Counted from the first letter of the stretch, positions 45,312 through 54,603 are shown. The stretch: 64,000 nucleotides of DNA from Actinoallomurus sp050942425 (GCF_050942425.1 NZ_CP192063.1:496001-560000), one strand, 5' to 3'. Notes: generated by a model from the sequence alone, not told the origin. A program made the numbers and translations.

Positions 45312-45983
45312 ATGCTGCGCGTGCTCGTAGCTGACGACCAGGACCTGTTCCGCGGCGGCTTCGCGATGATCCTCAATGCCCATGACGACATCACGGTGGT
45401 CGGTGAGGCGGCCGACGGCGCCGAGGCCGTCGCCAAGGCGGTCGAGCTGGAGCCGGATCTGGTGCTCATGGACATCCGGATGCCGGGTGTGGACGGCGTC
45501 GAGGCCACCGCGCAGGTGTGCCGGAGGACGGACGCCAAGGTTCTCGTCCTGACGATGTACGACGTCGACGAGTACGTCTACGACGCCCTGCGCGCCGGCG
45601 CCAGCGGTTTCCTGCTCAAAGACGTGCGGCGCGACGACCTCGTACGCTCGGTCCGCCTGGTCGCCGAGGGCGAGTCGCTGCTGGCTCCCGCGATCACCCG
45701 GCGCCTGATCGCCGAGTTCGTCGGGCGGGGGCAGGCGCGGCCCCGGCTGCGGCAGCGCCTCGGCGAGCTGACCGATCGGGAGATGGAGACGCTGCGGCTG
45801 CTCGCGCGCGGCCGGTCCAACGCCGAGATCGCGGCGGACCTCGTGGTCACCGAGCACACGGTGAAGACCCACGTCAGCAACCTGCTGACGAAGCTGAACC
45901 TGCGCGACCGGGCCCAGGCCGTCGTCTTCGCGTACGAGTCCGGCCTGGTCGTCCCCGGCGACCACGAGGACGCAGTCCCCTAA
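45312..45983 (+). CDS. NarL/LuxR-type response regulator
   Basis: The product is 223 aa. The receiver domain has VLVADDQDLFRGGF, the phospho-acceptor Asp in LMDIRMPGVDG (about residue 54), and Lys in FLLKDVRRDD. The C-terminal LuxR helix-turn-helix reads LTDREMETLRLLARGRSNAEIAADL and VKTHVSNLLTKL. It is the partner of the kinase immediately upstream. Targets are unknown; nothing nearby is an obvious regulon member. Confidence 0.93.
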   Translation: MLRVLVADDQDLFRGGFAMILNAHDDITVVGEAADGAEAVAKAVELEPDLVLMDIRMPGVDGVEATAQVCRRTDAKVLVLTMYDVDEYVYDALRAGASGFLLKDVRRDDLVRSVRLVAEGESLLAPAITRRLIAEFVGRGQARPRLRQRLGELTDREMETLRLLARGRSNAEIAADLVVTEHTVKTHVSNLLTKLNLRDRAQAVVFAYESGLVVPGDHEDAVP

Positions 45984-45989
45984 AGCTGC

Positions 45990-46040
45990 CCGGTGGATCT
46001 CCGTGCGGCTGCGGCGCTCGCCACGAACAAGATCCACCGG
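45990..46040. terminator. Inverted repeat between convergent genes
   Basis: CCGGTGGATCT and AGATCCACCGG form a perfect 11-bp stem with a 29-base loop, between the response regulator stop and the stop of the leftward DUF4189 gene. Confidence 0.45.
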
Positions 46041-46083
46041 ACACCTCCGGGAGGCGCGAGGTGATGCGGTAGAGCCCGCGCGG

Positions 46084-46737
46084 CTACCGGGTGGTGCACA
46101 CCCAGGTGATCCAACGGCCGCCGCCCGCGTTGGAGATGGCGTTGCTCTCGGCTTCGCTCCGGGTGTCGCCATGCCCGCCCCAGTACCTGTTGGTGCGGGA
46201 GTTGTACGCGACGGCACCGCAGCCGTTGACGAAGGTCGTGAGGACCTTGCAGCTGGAGCGGGGGCACTCATTCATCGCTCGCCGTTGGGCGGCGGACGAG
46301 GAGGTGTAGTCCCAGGCCTTGCCGGTGCTGCCGTCGCTCGCCACGGCGATGGCTCCCCAGTGCTGAGGCGGCGGCGAGTACGTGTCAGGCGGAGAGTACG
46401 GCGTATAGCTGGGCATCGCCGGCGGGCTGTAGGTGGGCGGCGTCGGGAAGTCCGGCACCGTGGGGCTCGCGGCCGCGATCCGGTGCCCCGAAGAGCTGGC
46501 GTCGAATGCCAACAACAGGATGCCGCCGCCGCCGATCAGCAGCACCAAGGCCGCGACGACGACGATGATGACGACCGCCGCGTTGTTGTTCGGCCGCTGC
46601 GGCGGACCCGGCGGTCCCCATCCCGGAGGTCCGGGCGGGCCGGGCGGACCGCCGGGCGGAGGTCCGTAGGAGGGCGGCTGGGCGCCGTACGGCGGCTGCG
46701 GGGGTTGCACGGGTGACCCACTCCCCAGATGCGTCAA
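46084..46737 (-). CDS. Membrane protein with Pro-rich N-terminus and extracellular DUF4189 domain
   Basis: The product is 217 aa. Residues 1-50 are Pro/Gly-rich (PPGGPPGPPGPPGWGPP), a cytoplasmic low-complexity tail. A transmembrane span follows (AAVVIIVVVAALVLLIGGGGILLLAF). A second Pro/Tyr-rich linker leads to the DUF4189 domain at about 125-215 (HWGAIAVASDGSTGKAWDY, then ECPRSSCKVLTTFVNGCGAVAYN) with paired cysteines. DUF4189 domains are secreted or surface modules of unknown role in actinobacteria. Confidence 0.85.
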   Translation of the reverse strand: MTHLGSGSPVQPPQPPYGAQPPSYGPPPGGPPGPPGPPGWGPPGPPQRPNNNAAVVIIVVVAALVLLIGGGGILLLAFDASSSGHRIAAASPTVPDFPTPPTYSPPAMPSYTPYSPPDTYSPPPQHWGAIAVASDGSTGKAWDYTSSSAAQRRAMNECPRSSCKVLTTFVNGCGAVAYNSRTNRYWGGHGDTRSEAESNAISNAGGGRWITWVCTTR

Positions 46738-47142
46738 TGTCCGGAAGATCGTATCGGTTACTTCGTGACTACATGACTACGAAGCAGGGCTAAGACGCCA
46801 CTTCTGGCAACTCGGTTCCATGCAGTCCCAGCGGTTGCCGTCCGTTCTGGCGGCCCGGCGCCTCCCTCGGCATGCAGGACGCCGCCGTGCCCGTCCGCCA
46901 CCTGACCTCAGTAAGGCGTCCGGCACGTGTGCCGCTTCCGGCCCACGGGGTGATCAATCGCCGCCGACCGCTCGTGCTCACAGGGGTGCCCCCGCCGGAT
47001 GATCATGAGGCGGAAGTTCGTGTGATAACCGTCACGGTGGCTGGGGAAAATCAGTTGGGTACTACGGCGAACTCGTGCCCCCATTGGTGACATCGAACCA
47101 AGTGATTTCGCAAATGAGAAAATGCACGAGGAGGTCGTACCA
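46738..47142. other. Intergenic stretch without a recognised gene
   Basis: About 400 bases between divergent surface-protein genes. GACTACATGACTAC near 46767 is a short direct repeat framed by CTTCGT/ACGAAG. The A/T-richer stretch 47040-47140 probably contains the promoter of the DUF4232 lipoprotein gene. I considered a riboswitch because of the long leader but saw no known consensus. Confidence 0.4.
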
Positions 47143-47820
47143 ATGGAGCTCAAGCGTCTGCGTACCGCCGCTGTTCTTGCCTGTGGTGGCGGAATGGTCG
47201 CTCTTTCGCTCACCGCCTGTAACTTCAACGGAAGCGCGTCGGCGTCGGGTAATTCACCGGAGTCGTCGTCCGCCCCGACCGCGTCGTCGGCGCCGACCTC
47301 CTCCTCCCGCAATACCGGAAGCGGCGGCACGCGCAGCAGGCCGACGACCGCCGGTCAGAGTGACACGCCGAGCTGCATGGGATCCGAGCTTAAAGCCGAA
47401 CTGCAGCTTCAAGATCCCGGCCTTAACGGATTGGAAGGGGAAATGGCAGCGGAAAAGGCGACTGCCACGCTGATCCTCACCAACCGGTCGAGTGAAACCT
47501 GCTACCTGCCGGCCGGCTGGACGCCGCTCGGGAAGGGCGGGGAGAACAACTACACCGCGATTCCCGCGACTCAGGTGAACTTCCCCGGCGCGGGTATGAG
47601 AATCACGCTGCGGCCCGGGAGTTCGGCCTTCGCCGGAACCAAGTGGCACACCACAAAGGGCTGCCCCGGCGGCACCACCGACGACCTCGGCGTCGCCTGG
47701 CACAGCACCTGGATCCCGCTCACCTACCACGGCCTCGACGACGGCTACCAGCCGCCGATCTGCGACAGCCTCACCCTGGGGACACTCCAGCCCACCATGA
47801 ACGGCGTCAACTTCACCTGA
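47143..47820 (+). CDS. DUF4232-domain lipoprotein
   Basis: The product is 225 aa. ATG 47143 follows GAGGAGG at 8 bases. The signal peptide MELKRLRTAAVLACGGGMVA ends in the lipobox LTAC. A Ser/Thr-rich linker covers residues about 28-75. The DUF4232 domain follows (CMGSELKAELQLQDPG, then ATLILTNRSSETCYLPAGWTPL and an SAFAGTKWHTT strand), a beta-sandwich common in actinobacterial lipoproteins, role unknown. A very strong hairpin follows. Confidence 0.88.
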   Translation: MELKRLRTAAVLACGGGMVALSLTACNFNGSASASGNSPESSSAPTASSAPTSSSRNTGSGGTRSRPTTAGQSDTPSCMGSELKAELQLQDPGLNGLEGEMAAEKATATLILTNRSSETCYLPAGWTPLGKGGENNYTAIPATQVNFPGAGMRITLRPGSSAFAGTKWHTTKGCPGGTTDDLGVAWHSTWIPLTYHGLDDGYQPPICDSLTLGTLQPTMNGVNFT

Positions 47821-47828
47821 TCCGACGT

Positions 47829-47889
47829 CGACGCCGACGGGCTCGCACCTCTCCGCATGGACGCGGCAGGTGCGAGCCCGTCGGCGTCG
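47829..47889. terminator. Perfect 22-bp hairpin between convergent genes
   Basis: Bases 47829-47850 pair perfectly with 47868-47889 around a 17-base loop, 9 bases past the DUF4232 stop and 41 bases before the stop of the leftward MFS gene. It probably ends transcription from both sides. Confidence 0.85.
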
Positions 47890-47930
47890 TGGCGGAGCTC
47901 ACGTTGGCCTGACACCCCGGATCGGGGGCC

Positions 47931-49367
47931 CTACGGGGCGGTCCGGTCGACAGCGGGTTCCGCTGTCCGGGGAGCGGCAGCCGACCGCGTGGGCAGCAGC
48001 AGGGCGGGGAGCAGCCCGAGGGAGGCGACGGCGGTCAGGCCCAGCAGCGCCGGTCGTGTCGCCTGGGCGGACGCGGACGCCGCCCGCAGCGCGGGAGAGC
48101 CCGAGGTCAGAAACCCTTCCGTCTGCAGCAGGATGGCCGCGATCGCGATGCCGAGGGTCGGGCCGACGTTCATGGCGGTCTGCTTGAGTCCGCCGACGAC
48201 TCCGGCGTACCCGGCAGGGGCGTCGCCGACGACCGTGCCGGTGGCGGTGACCATCACGGCGGTGAAGCCGGCGCCGATCAGCGCGAACCACATGCCGCTC
48301 ACGGCCCACGTATCGGTCGAGGTCAGATCGGACATCCCGAGGACGCCGAGGGGCAGCAGGGCCGAGCCGACGACGGCGGTGCGGCGCGGCCCGTACCGAC
48401 GCACCGCACCGCCGGCCAGTGGCGCGCCGAGGACCATGAGCACCGTCAGCGGCAGGACACGCAGCGCCGCCGCCACGGGGCTGAGTCCCTGGACGTCCTG
48501 GAGCAGGAAGGTCGCCACGAACAGGGCTCCGAACATGCCGCCTGTGGTGAGGAGGAGAAGCGCCATGGCGGCCGTCACCGGGACCGAGCGCGCCACCGCG
48601 GGCGGCACGATCGGCTGGGCGGCGCGGCGTTCGTGGACGACCAGGAGTACCGCGCCGGCCGTGGTGCAGAGCAGGCCTGCGAGCGTCGGGCCGCCGGTCC
48701 AGCCGTGCGCGGGCACGCCGACCAGGGTGTAGACCAAGACGGCCAGAACACCGGCGACCAGTGCCGCGCCCGCGGCATCGAGCCGTTCGGATTCCCGATG
48801 CTCCCGCGCGGGCACCCGTACCGCCATGGTGACCGCGGCGATCGCCAGCCCGACGGGCACATTGACCACGAACACGCTGCGCCAGCCCAGGTGCGCCACC
48901 AGCACACCGCCGAGGACCGGCCCTGCCGTAGCGGCGACCCCGATGGCGCTGGTACGGACGGCGACCGCCGTGCCGAGCCGGTCCGCCGGGTAGGCCAGGC
49001 GCAGCAACGCCAGCGTCGCCGGCTGAAGCAGGGCGCCGAACACCCCCTGCACCACGCGAAGACCGATCACCCAGCCGATGCCCGGTGCGAACGCGATCCC
49101 GCCCGAGGCCCCCGCGAAACCGACCACGCCGCACAGCAGCAGCCGCCGATGGCCGTACCTGTCGCCCAGGCGTCCGGCGACGACCAGCAGCGCGGCCACG
49201 GCGAGCAGGTAGCCGGTGCTGGTCCACTGCGTCTGCGCGACACTGGCGCCCAGGTCGTGCCGGATGCTGGGCTGGGCCATGACCAGCACGGTGCCGTCCA
49301 AGGCGACCAGCATCGCGCCCGCCGCGCTGGTCACCAGGGCCAGGCGTCGCCGCATGACGCCGCTCAC
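47931..49367 (-). CDS. MFS drug-efflux transporter (DHA2, 14-span type)
   Basis: The product is 478 aa from GTG 49367, whose GTGA overlaps the stop of the TetR gene; ATG 49355 is an alternative. It begins with LALVTSAAGAMLVALDGTVLVMAQPSI, the antiporter-family motif LDGTVLVMA...PSI (motif D1), then WTSTGYLLAVAALLVVAGRLGDRYGHRR (motif A). About 14 spans follow. It is probably a proton-driven drug exporter. It is co-transcribed with and controlled by the TetR regulator upstream. Confidence 0.9.
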   Translation of the reverse strand: MSGVMRRRLALVTSAAGAMLVALDGTVLVMAQPSIRHDLGASVAQTQWTSTGYLLAVAALLVVAGRLGDRYGHRRLLLCGVVGFAGASGGIAFAPGIGWVIGLRVVQGVFGALLQPATLALLRLAYPADRLGTAVAVRTSAIGVAATAGPVLGGVLVAHLGWRSVFVVNVPVGLAIAAVTMAVRVPAREHRESERLDAAGAALVAGVLAVLVYTLVGVPAHGWTGGPTLAGLLCTTAGAVLLVVHERRAAQPIVPPAVARSVPVTAAMALLLLTTGGMFGALFVATFLLQDVQGLSPVAAALRVLPLTVLMVLGAPLAGGAVRRYGPRRTAVVGSALLPLGVLGMSDLTSTDTWAVSGMWFALIGAGFTAVMVTATGTVVGDAPAGYAGVVGGLKQTAMNVGPTLGIAIAAILLQTEGFLTSGSPALRAASASAQATRPALLGLTAVASLGLLPALLLPTRSAAAPRTAEPAVDRTAP

Positions 49368-49981
49368 GCCGCGCCCAGGTGGGCGTCGATCACCGCGTCG
49401 ATGAGCTGGTCGAGCCGGTCGCCGGTCTGTGGAGAGTCGTCCTCGCCCAGCGCCAGCCCGATGCTGCCCCACCCCCACAACTGGGTCAGGCCATGCACGT
49501 TCGCCCACAGCGCGACCGCGGTCACCGCCGCCGGGACGTCCTGCGGGCCCCGGTTCTCCCGGCAGCGGGTGACGAGCTCGACGATCCGGCCGAACATCGG
49601 CAGGGTCGCCTCCCGCAACTGCGGGCGGCCGGCCGCGCGCGCCTGGCCACGCAGCAGATCGTGCCGGAACATCAGCTCGAACATGCCGGGACGCTCCTGC
49701 GCGTACCGGACGTAAGCGGAAGCCAGCGCCCGCAGCTGTGTCCGCGGCGACGCGGCCTCGTCGACGGCCTCGGCGAACCGCCCGGCCAGATCGGCGAATC
49801 CGCGCCGGGCGATCGCCGACAGCAACGCCTGGTGGGTGGGGAAGTACCGGCGAGGCGCGCCGTGCGACACGCCGGCTCTGCGGGCGATCTCCCGCAGCCC
49901 CAGGGACGCGACGCCCTCGGTCAGCACCAGTTCCACACCGACATCGACCAGCCGGTCCCGAAGAGATTCCTCCGACTCCAT
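49364..49981 (-). CDS. TetR-family transcriptional repressor
   Basis: The product is 205 aa from ATG 49981 (MESEESLRDRLVDVGVELVL); GTG 49987 would add two residues. The HTH is VASLGLREIARRAGVSHGAPRRYFPTHQAL. The C-terminal ligand domain contains ANVHGLTQLWGWGSIGL. The start codon sits inside a palindromic operator and there is no ribosome site, so translation may be leaderless. It overlaps the MFS gene and probably represses the pair. Confidence 0.9.
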   Translation of the reverse strand: MESEESLRDRLVDVGVELVLTEGVASLGLREIARRAGVSHGAPRRYFPTHQALLSAIARRGFADLAGRFAEAVDEAASPRTQLRALASAYVRYAQERPGMFELMFRHDLLRGQARAAGRPQLREATLPMFGRIVELVTRCRENRGPQDVPAAVTAVALWANVHGLTQLWGWGSIGLALGEDDSPQTGDRLDQLIDAVIDAHLGAA

Positions 49982-50017
49982 AGACACTGTCTACCAGGAC
50001 GCCGTAGACAGTGTCTA
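49981..50017. promoter_or_regulatory. Double TetR operator
   Basis: TAGACACTGTCTA (49981-49993) and TAGACAGTGTCTA (50005-50017) are each palindromic and together form a larger inverted repeat. Their centres are 24 bases apart. The first includes the TetR start codon. It is a clear site for two repressor dimers. Confidence 0.85.
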
Positions 50018-50176
50018 CGCCTTACCCCGGAAGCCACCGGTGGCCGGACGGCAGGACCCCACCGATGCCGACACCGGCGTCGCTCGTCATGGTTCGCGAC
50101 CTTCCCTGACACCTGCGGGACCGGTCCCGCAGGGAACGCGGCACGGTGGGTCCCCACCAACGGAAGGGGACTGCTC

Positions 50177-50638
50177 ATGCCTCGGCGAACACTTGTCGCG
50201 ACCCTGGCTCTCCTGCCCGCCGCCGCGATGCTGCTCGTGGCCTGCTCCGGCGACAAGAAGACCCCGTCACGGGCTACGACGTCCGCCAAGGCGACGCCGA
50301 CGACCGCGTTGCCCGCCTCGTCCTCACCGCCGGCGCCTCAGCCCCCGTCGATCTCCACAGCGGCGGACGGGAGGAAGCTCTCGGCCTGCAAGGACGGCGA
50401 ATGCGAGGTCGTGGTCGAGAAAGGGGATGTGATCCGGTTCGGCAACGCGGTGAAGACCAAGCCGAAGGTCGACGGGCTGACGGTCGTTGACGTCGGCGAG
50501 GAAGGCCCGGTTCTCGCACTCTCCTCGGGAATGACCACCACCGTCAACGGCGGCATCGAGATCAACGGCGGTCTCAGCATCGAGGCCGGCGTTCCCGAAC
50601 ACCACCGCGTCGCGATCCGGATCTCCCGGATTCGCTGA
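50177..50638 (+). CDS. Small lipoprotein
   Basis: The product is 153 aa. ATG 50177 follows GGAAGGGGA at 6 bases. The signal peptide MPRRTLVATLALLPAAAMLL ends in the lipobox LVAC. A Thr/Ser/Pro linker (residues 25-60) precedes a C-terminal beta-rich domain (CKDGECEVVVEKGDVIRFGN, then VLALSSGMTTTVNGGIEING). The domain recalls small secreted trypsin-inhibitor-size modules but matches nothing I know. It has a Cys pair (CKDGEC). It is located just before the Hsp70 operon but not overlapping it. Confidence 0.78.
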   Translation: MPRRTLVATLALLPAAAMLLVACSGDKKTPSRATTSAKATPTTALPASSSPPAPQPPSISTAADGRKLSACKDGECEVVVEKGDVIRFGNAVKTKPKVDGLTVVDVGEEGPVLALSSGMTTTVNGGIEINGGLSIEAGVPEHHRVAIRISRIR

Positions 50639-50732
50639 GGTCCGGCATCCGGCATCGGGACCGGTCCCAGGGCGGTCCTCCTATTTTCGCCGCATGCGTT
50701 TTCCGACAGCATCGCACGCTTGGGAGACGGAC

Positions 50733-51257
50733 GTGATATTGCCAGTGAAGCCGATCCGACGCCCGCTGGCCGGGCTCAGGCCCGAGGCCCGGCAATGGCG
50801 GCAGCCGCGCGAATTCCGCATCCGGGCGACCGCCTGGCCCAATGCCGCCCTGGCGGTCTTCGCCGAATTCACCGCGGCGGCCGCCGCAGCCGCGGGCGAG
50901 GCCATGGAAGGGACCGACGGCCTCTCCGAGCGCTCCGTGGCGGATGTGGTGACCAGCATCTGGCGGCTCCGCGGCCGGATGGCGAAGCTGCCTGACGGAA
51001 CGCGATCCATCACCCGCCATTTGGAGATGGCGTGGGACACCCTTACTGAAGCGGGTGTCGATACACGCGACCACCTGAACGATCCTTACGACTCCGGGCT
51101 CCCCTTCATCGTCGTGGCGTTTCAGCCGGTGCCGGGGATCGACCGTGAGCGGGTGATCGAGACCATCCGGCCGACGGTCTATCTGAACGACCGGGCGATC
51201 CAAACGGCCGAGGTGATCGTGGGAATTCCCGATGCGCAGAAGGAGCCCCGTTCATGA
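50733..51257 (+). CDS. Unknown protein, first gene of the Hsp70 operon
   Basis: The product is 174 aa from GTG 50733 with GGGAGAC four bases upstream. GTG/ATG 50694 would add 13 residues without a ribosome site. The sequence is rich in Ala and Arg early (FTAAAAAAAGEAMEGTDGLSE), then VVTSIWRLRGRMAKLPDGTR and ITRHLEMAWDTLTEAGVDTRDH, then a beta-like C-terminal part (LPFIVVAFQPVPGIDRERVIETIRPTVYL). The final third, centred on a helix-loop-strand, could correspond to a GrpE-like exchange factor: GrpE proteins also pair a helix with a small beta domain and precede dnaK. The match is by position and shape only. Its stop overlaps the Hsp70 start (ATGA). Confidence 0.7.
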   Translation: MILPVKPIRRPLAGLRPEARQWRQPREFRIRATAWPNAALAVFAEFTAAAAAAAGEAMEGTDGLSERSVADVVTSIWRLRGRMAKLPDGTRSITRHLEMAWDTLTEAGVDTRDHLNDPYDSGLPFIVVAFQPVPGIDRERVIETIRPTVYLNDRAIQTAEVIVGIPDAQKEPRS

Positions 51258-53731
51258 CCAGAAGCACCATCGATTTCGGGATCGATCTCGGCACGACGAA
51301 CAGTGCGGTCGCCGTGCTGAACGGCGTCGACGCTGAGATCATCAAGAATAACGACGGTGGCGAGACGACGCCTTCGGCGCTGTGGATCGATCGCCGGAAC
51401 CGGCTCTACGTCGGGAAGTCGGCCAAGGAGCGCAGTGAGGCGGACCCGGAGAACACGTGCGTCGAGTTCAAACTCCGAATGGGTACCACGGGCCGGCCCA
51501 AGGTCTTCGAAGCGAGCGGCCGGTCGATGGAATCGGAGCAGATGTCGGCGGAGGTCCTCAAGTCGCTCAAGAGCGATGTCGCACAGCGGGCCGGAACCGA
51601 CCTCCAAGCGGCGGTGATCACCGTTCCGGCGGCCTTCGAGTTGGCCGCCTGCGACGCCACGAGGCGTGCCGCGGAACTGGCCGGACTGAGGCATGCACCG
51701 CTGCTGCAGGAGCCCAGCGCGGCGGCACTGGCGTACGGATTCCAGACCGAGGCCGACAACGTCTTCTGGCTCGTGTACGACTTCGGCGGCGGAACCTTCG
51801 ACGCCGCGGTGATCAACGTACGCGATGGCGAATTCACCGTCGTCAACCACCGAGGCGACAATTTCCTCGGCGGAAAGCTCATCGACTGGAAGATCGTCGA
51901 AGAGCTGTTCGTCCCGGTGGTGACGCGGGAGTACGGGATCTCAGACTTCCGCCGGGGCAACCCCAGGTGGAGAGGAGCGATCAACAAGCTCAAGCACGCG
52001 GCCGAGGCGGCCAAGATCCAGCTGTCCCAGGCGCGTACCACGGGAGGGCTGCTCGAGCTCAAGAGCGGCGACGGTGAGGCCTTCGAGTTCGAGTACGACC
52101 TCACCCGCGCCGACGTCGAACGATTCGCCGATCCGTTCATCACTCGATCCGTGAACCTCTGCCGCAAGGCCCTCCGGGAGAGCGGCCTGGGCCCTGGCGA
52201 CATCGAGAAGGTGCTGCTGGTGGGCGGCCCGACACTGTCGCCGTACCTGCGCGAGCGGCTCGTCGACCCGCGGGAGGGGCTGGGCATCCCGCTGGACCAC
52301 AGTCAGGACCCGATCACCGTGGTCGCGCGGGGTGCCGCGATCTTCGCCGGATCCAAGCGTCTCGACACCGTCCTGCCCCCGCCCGCGCCGTCCGGTGACA
52401 CGTGCGTCATCGAGCTCGAGTACAGCCCGACGGGCCCGGACGCCGAGCCGCTCGTCGGAGGCAGGGTGACCGGAGCGGACACCGCGGGCTGGTCGATCGA
52501 ATTCGTCAACCAGGCCCTGCGATGGCGCAGCGGAAAGATCGTTCTGACCGCCGAGGGAACGTTCACCACCACGCTGTGGGCCGAGAGGGGACGCGCCAAC
52601 ACCTTCCTCATCGAGCTCACCGACGCGACCGGGACGCCGCACCAGGCGACGCCCGACCGGCTGACGTACACCGTCGGTCTCGTCGACACGCAGCCCCCGC
52701 TCACGCACGCGATCGGTGTGGGCCTGGAGAACAACGAGGTCCATTGGCTTCTCGACCGCGGCACACCGCTCCCGGCACGGCGGAAGATCCTCCTGCGGAC
52801 GACGGTCCCGATCAGCCGGGGACAGGTCAAGGGCATCCTCCGCATCCCGGTTCTGGAGGGGGAGCACGACCGGGCCGACCGCAACCGGCGGGCCGGCCGC
52901 CTGGAGGTCGAGCCGAGCCAGGTCCGGCGCGATATCCCCGAGGGAAGCGAGGTCGATCTCACGCTCTCCATCGACGAGTCCCGGATCCTCGTCGCGCGGG
53001 CGTACGTGCCCATCCTCGACGAGGAGTTCGAGCATGTGATCAACCTGCAGACGGTGACGGTACCCGAGCACGCGGATCTGGCCCGGGACGCCAAGGCCGA
53101 GAAGCACCGGCTGGAGGCGGCACGGCGGCGGGTGCCGGAGGTCGATGATCCACGCGCGGCGGAGATCCTCGACCGGATCGACGAGGAACAGATCGTCCAG
53201 GACGTCGGCGCGATGGTCGAAGCGGCGCGCGTCGATCCCGACGCGGCCACGGCCTGCGGAAAGCGACTTCTGGACCTCAAAGCCGCCCTCGACGAGCTCG
53301 AGGCCGCGCTCGAGTGGCCGCAGCTCGTCCAGGATTCGCGGGATCTCCTGCCGGCCGTACGGCAGCTGGTGATGGAGCAGGGGAGCGAGAGCCACCGGCG
53401 CTCCCTGGTCACCGCCGAGGCGGCGGTACGCGAGGCGATCGCGGCCCATGACGTGAACCTGCTCCGGCAGCGCCTGGAGGACCTGGGCAGCCTGGCGTCT
53501 CAGGTCCTTGACCACTCCGGCGAGCTGCCGTTCCTGGTGTTCGAGGACCTCAAACTGCGGCAGCCGGACATGCGCGACCCGACCGAGGCGGCGGAGCTCA
53601 TCGCCGCGGGTGAGCGTGCCGCGGCCAACCGCGACCCCGGCACTCTGCGCGAGGTCAACAGCCGGCTGAGACGCATGCTCCCCAAACCACCGCCCCCACT
53701 CGACCCGTTCAGCACCGTACGGAAGCACTGA
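51254..53731 (+). CDS. Hsp70-family chaperone (DnaK paralogue)
   Basis: The product is 825 aa, longer than DnaK (about 620). The nucleotide-binding domain (about 1-375) has IDFGIDLGTTNSAVAVLNG, AVITVPAAFELAACDATRRA, LVYDFGGGTFDAAVINV and KVLLVGGPTLSPYLRERL. Residues about 380-600 are a beta-rich region in place of the standard peptide-binding domain. Residues about 610-790 are long charged helices (DAKAEKHRLEAARRRVPEVD). There is no C-terminal EEVD-like motif. It lies in a four-gene overlapping operon with its own J-like protein, so it is a specialised chaperone and not the housekeeping DnaK. Confidence 0.92.
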   Translation: MTRSTIDFGIDLGTTNSAVAVLNGVDAEIIKNNDGGETTPSALWIDRRNRLYVGKSAKERSEADPENTCVEFKLRMGTTGRPKVFEASGRSMESEQMSAEVLKSLKSDVAQRAGTDLQAAVITVPAAFELAACDATRRAAELAGLRHAPLLQEPSAAALAYGFQTEADNVFWLVYDFGGGTFDAAVINVRDGEFTVVNHRGDNFLGGKLIDWKIVEELFVPVVTREYGISDFRRGNPRWRGAINKLKHAAEAAKIQLSQARTTGGLLELKSGDGEAFEFEYDLTRADVERFADPFITRSVNLCRKALRESGLGPGDIEKVLLVGGPTLSPYLRERLVDPREGLGIPLDHSQDPITVVARGAAIFAGSKRLDTVLPPPAPSGDTCVIELEYSPTGPDAEPLVGGRVTGADTAGWSIEFVNQALRWRSGKIVLTAEGTFTTTLWAERGRANTFLIELTDATGTPHQATPDRLTYTVGLVDTQPPLTHAIGVGLENNEVHWLLDRGTPLPARRKILLRTTVPISRGQVKGILRIPVLEGEHDRADRNRRAGRLEVEPSQVRRDIPEGSEVDLTLSIDESRILVARAYVPILDEEFEHVINLQTVTVPEHADLARDAKAEKHRLEAARRRVPEVDDPRAAEILDRIDEEQIVQDVGAMVEAARVDPDAATACGKRLLDLKAALDELEAALEWPQLVQDSRDLLPAVRQLVMEQGSESHRRSLVTAEAAVREAIAAHDVNLLRQRLEDLGSLASQVLDHSGELPFLVFEDLKLRQPDMRDPTEAAELIAAGERAAANRDPGTLREVNSRLRRMLPKPPPPLDPFSTVRKH

Positions 53732-54600
53732 TGACCGAGCAGATCGCGCTGGCTCTCGCGACCCGCGAGGTGGTGCTGGCGCAGGCACGGACCCTGGCGC
53801 GGCAAGGCCGCTACGGCGAGGCCGAGCAGATACTCCGCGACCTGGAGCCGGACGTCCTCGTCCTGGATCTCCTGGCCCGAATCCACGCGCAGCAGGGGCG
53901 GCTAGGTCAGGCCGACCAATGCTGGGCCGCGGCGGAACGGCTGGCTCCCGACATCAGGGAGATCGCCGAGGGCCGCAGGCGCGTCGCGAGCATGCGCGGC
54001 GGCGCACGCCGGCGACGCGGACGCCTGGTGTACCGCGCCGGAGCGACCGCCGGGCTGGCGCTCACGTTCGCCTTGCTGGTGGACACGAGAGTTGAGCTCG
54101 GCAGGTTGCCGACGGCGCCGTACGTCCAGCCGTCCCATGCGCCGGCTCAGACCATGCGGCCGACCGCCGCCGACCTGGCCGGAATGGATCTCCGGCTGTC
54201 CGGCGTACGCGCGCGACGACGGTCCGGCGAGATCACCGTCACCTTCACGGAGGGGCTGTTCCGCGACGGTGTGACGCTTTCGTCCGGCGGGCGGACGGTC
54301 CTCGATGCGCTCGGCGCGCGGCTGCGTCCGTACGCCACGCGGATCTCCGTCGCCGTCATCGGCCACACCGACGACCTCACGGCGGCGGTCGGCGGCGATT
54401 ACGCCGACAACCTGGAGCTCGGCACCCTGCGGGCGACGGTCGTACGGGAGGTCCTTCGAAGCGCGGCCGGGATTCCCACGACGCGGTTCTCGGTGTCGAG
54501 CCTGGGCGACGTGATGCCGCCGTTCCGTGGCCACGGCACCGCGGACCGGGCCCGTAACCGGACGGTGAGCCTGCGGATCAGCGCGGCCGGGGAGGGCTGA
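53731..54600 (+). CDS. TPR-like, single-span protein with C-terminal OmpA-type domain
   Basis: The product is 289 aa. Its ATG shares a base with the Hsp70 stop (TGATG). Residues 1-90 are TPR-like helices (EVVLAQARTLARQGRYGEAE, then RIHAQQGRLGQADQCWAAAE). One transmembrane segment follows (AGATAGLALTFALLVD). Residues about 165-285 form an OmpA/MotB-like domain with VAVIGHTDDLTAAVGGDYADN, NLELGTLRATVVREVL and GTADRARNRTVSLRIS, including the peptidoglycan-contact Asp and Arg positions. The topology puts TPRs inside and the OmpA domain at the wall, so it could tether the Hsp70 complex to the envelope. Confidence 0.85.
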   Translation: MTEQIALALATREVVLAQARTLARQGRYGEAEQILRDLEPDVLVLDLLARIHAQQGRLGQADQCWAAAERLAPDIREIAEGRRRVASMRGGARRRRGRLVYRAGATAGLALTFALLVDTRVELGRLPTAPYVQPSHAPAQTMRPTAADLAGMDLRLSGVRARRRSGEITVTFTEGLFRDGVTLSSGGRTVLDALGARLRPYATRISVAVIGHTDDLTAAVGGDYADNLELGTLRATVVREVLRSAAGIPTTRFSVSSLGDVMPPFRGHGTADRARNRTVSLRISAAGEG

Positions 54601-54603
54601 GCG

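Noticed and set aside
46738..47142. Riboswitch in front of the DUF4232 lipoprotein gene
   Set aside because: The leader is long, but I could not find the conserved cores of c-di-AMP, cobalamin or other known riboswitches.
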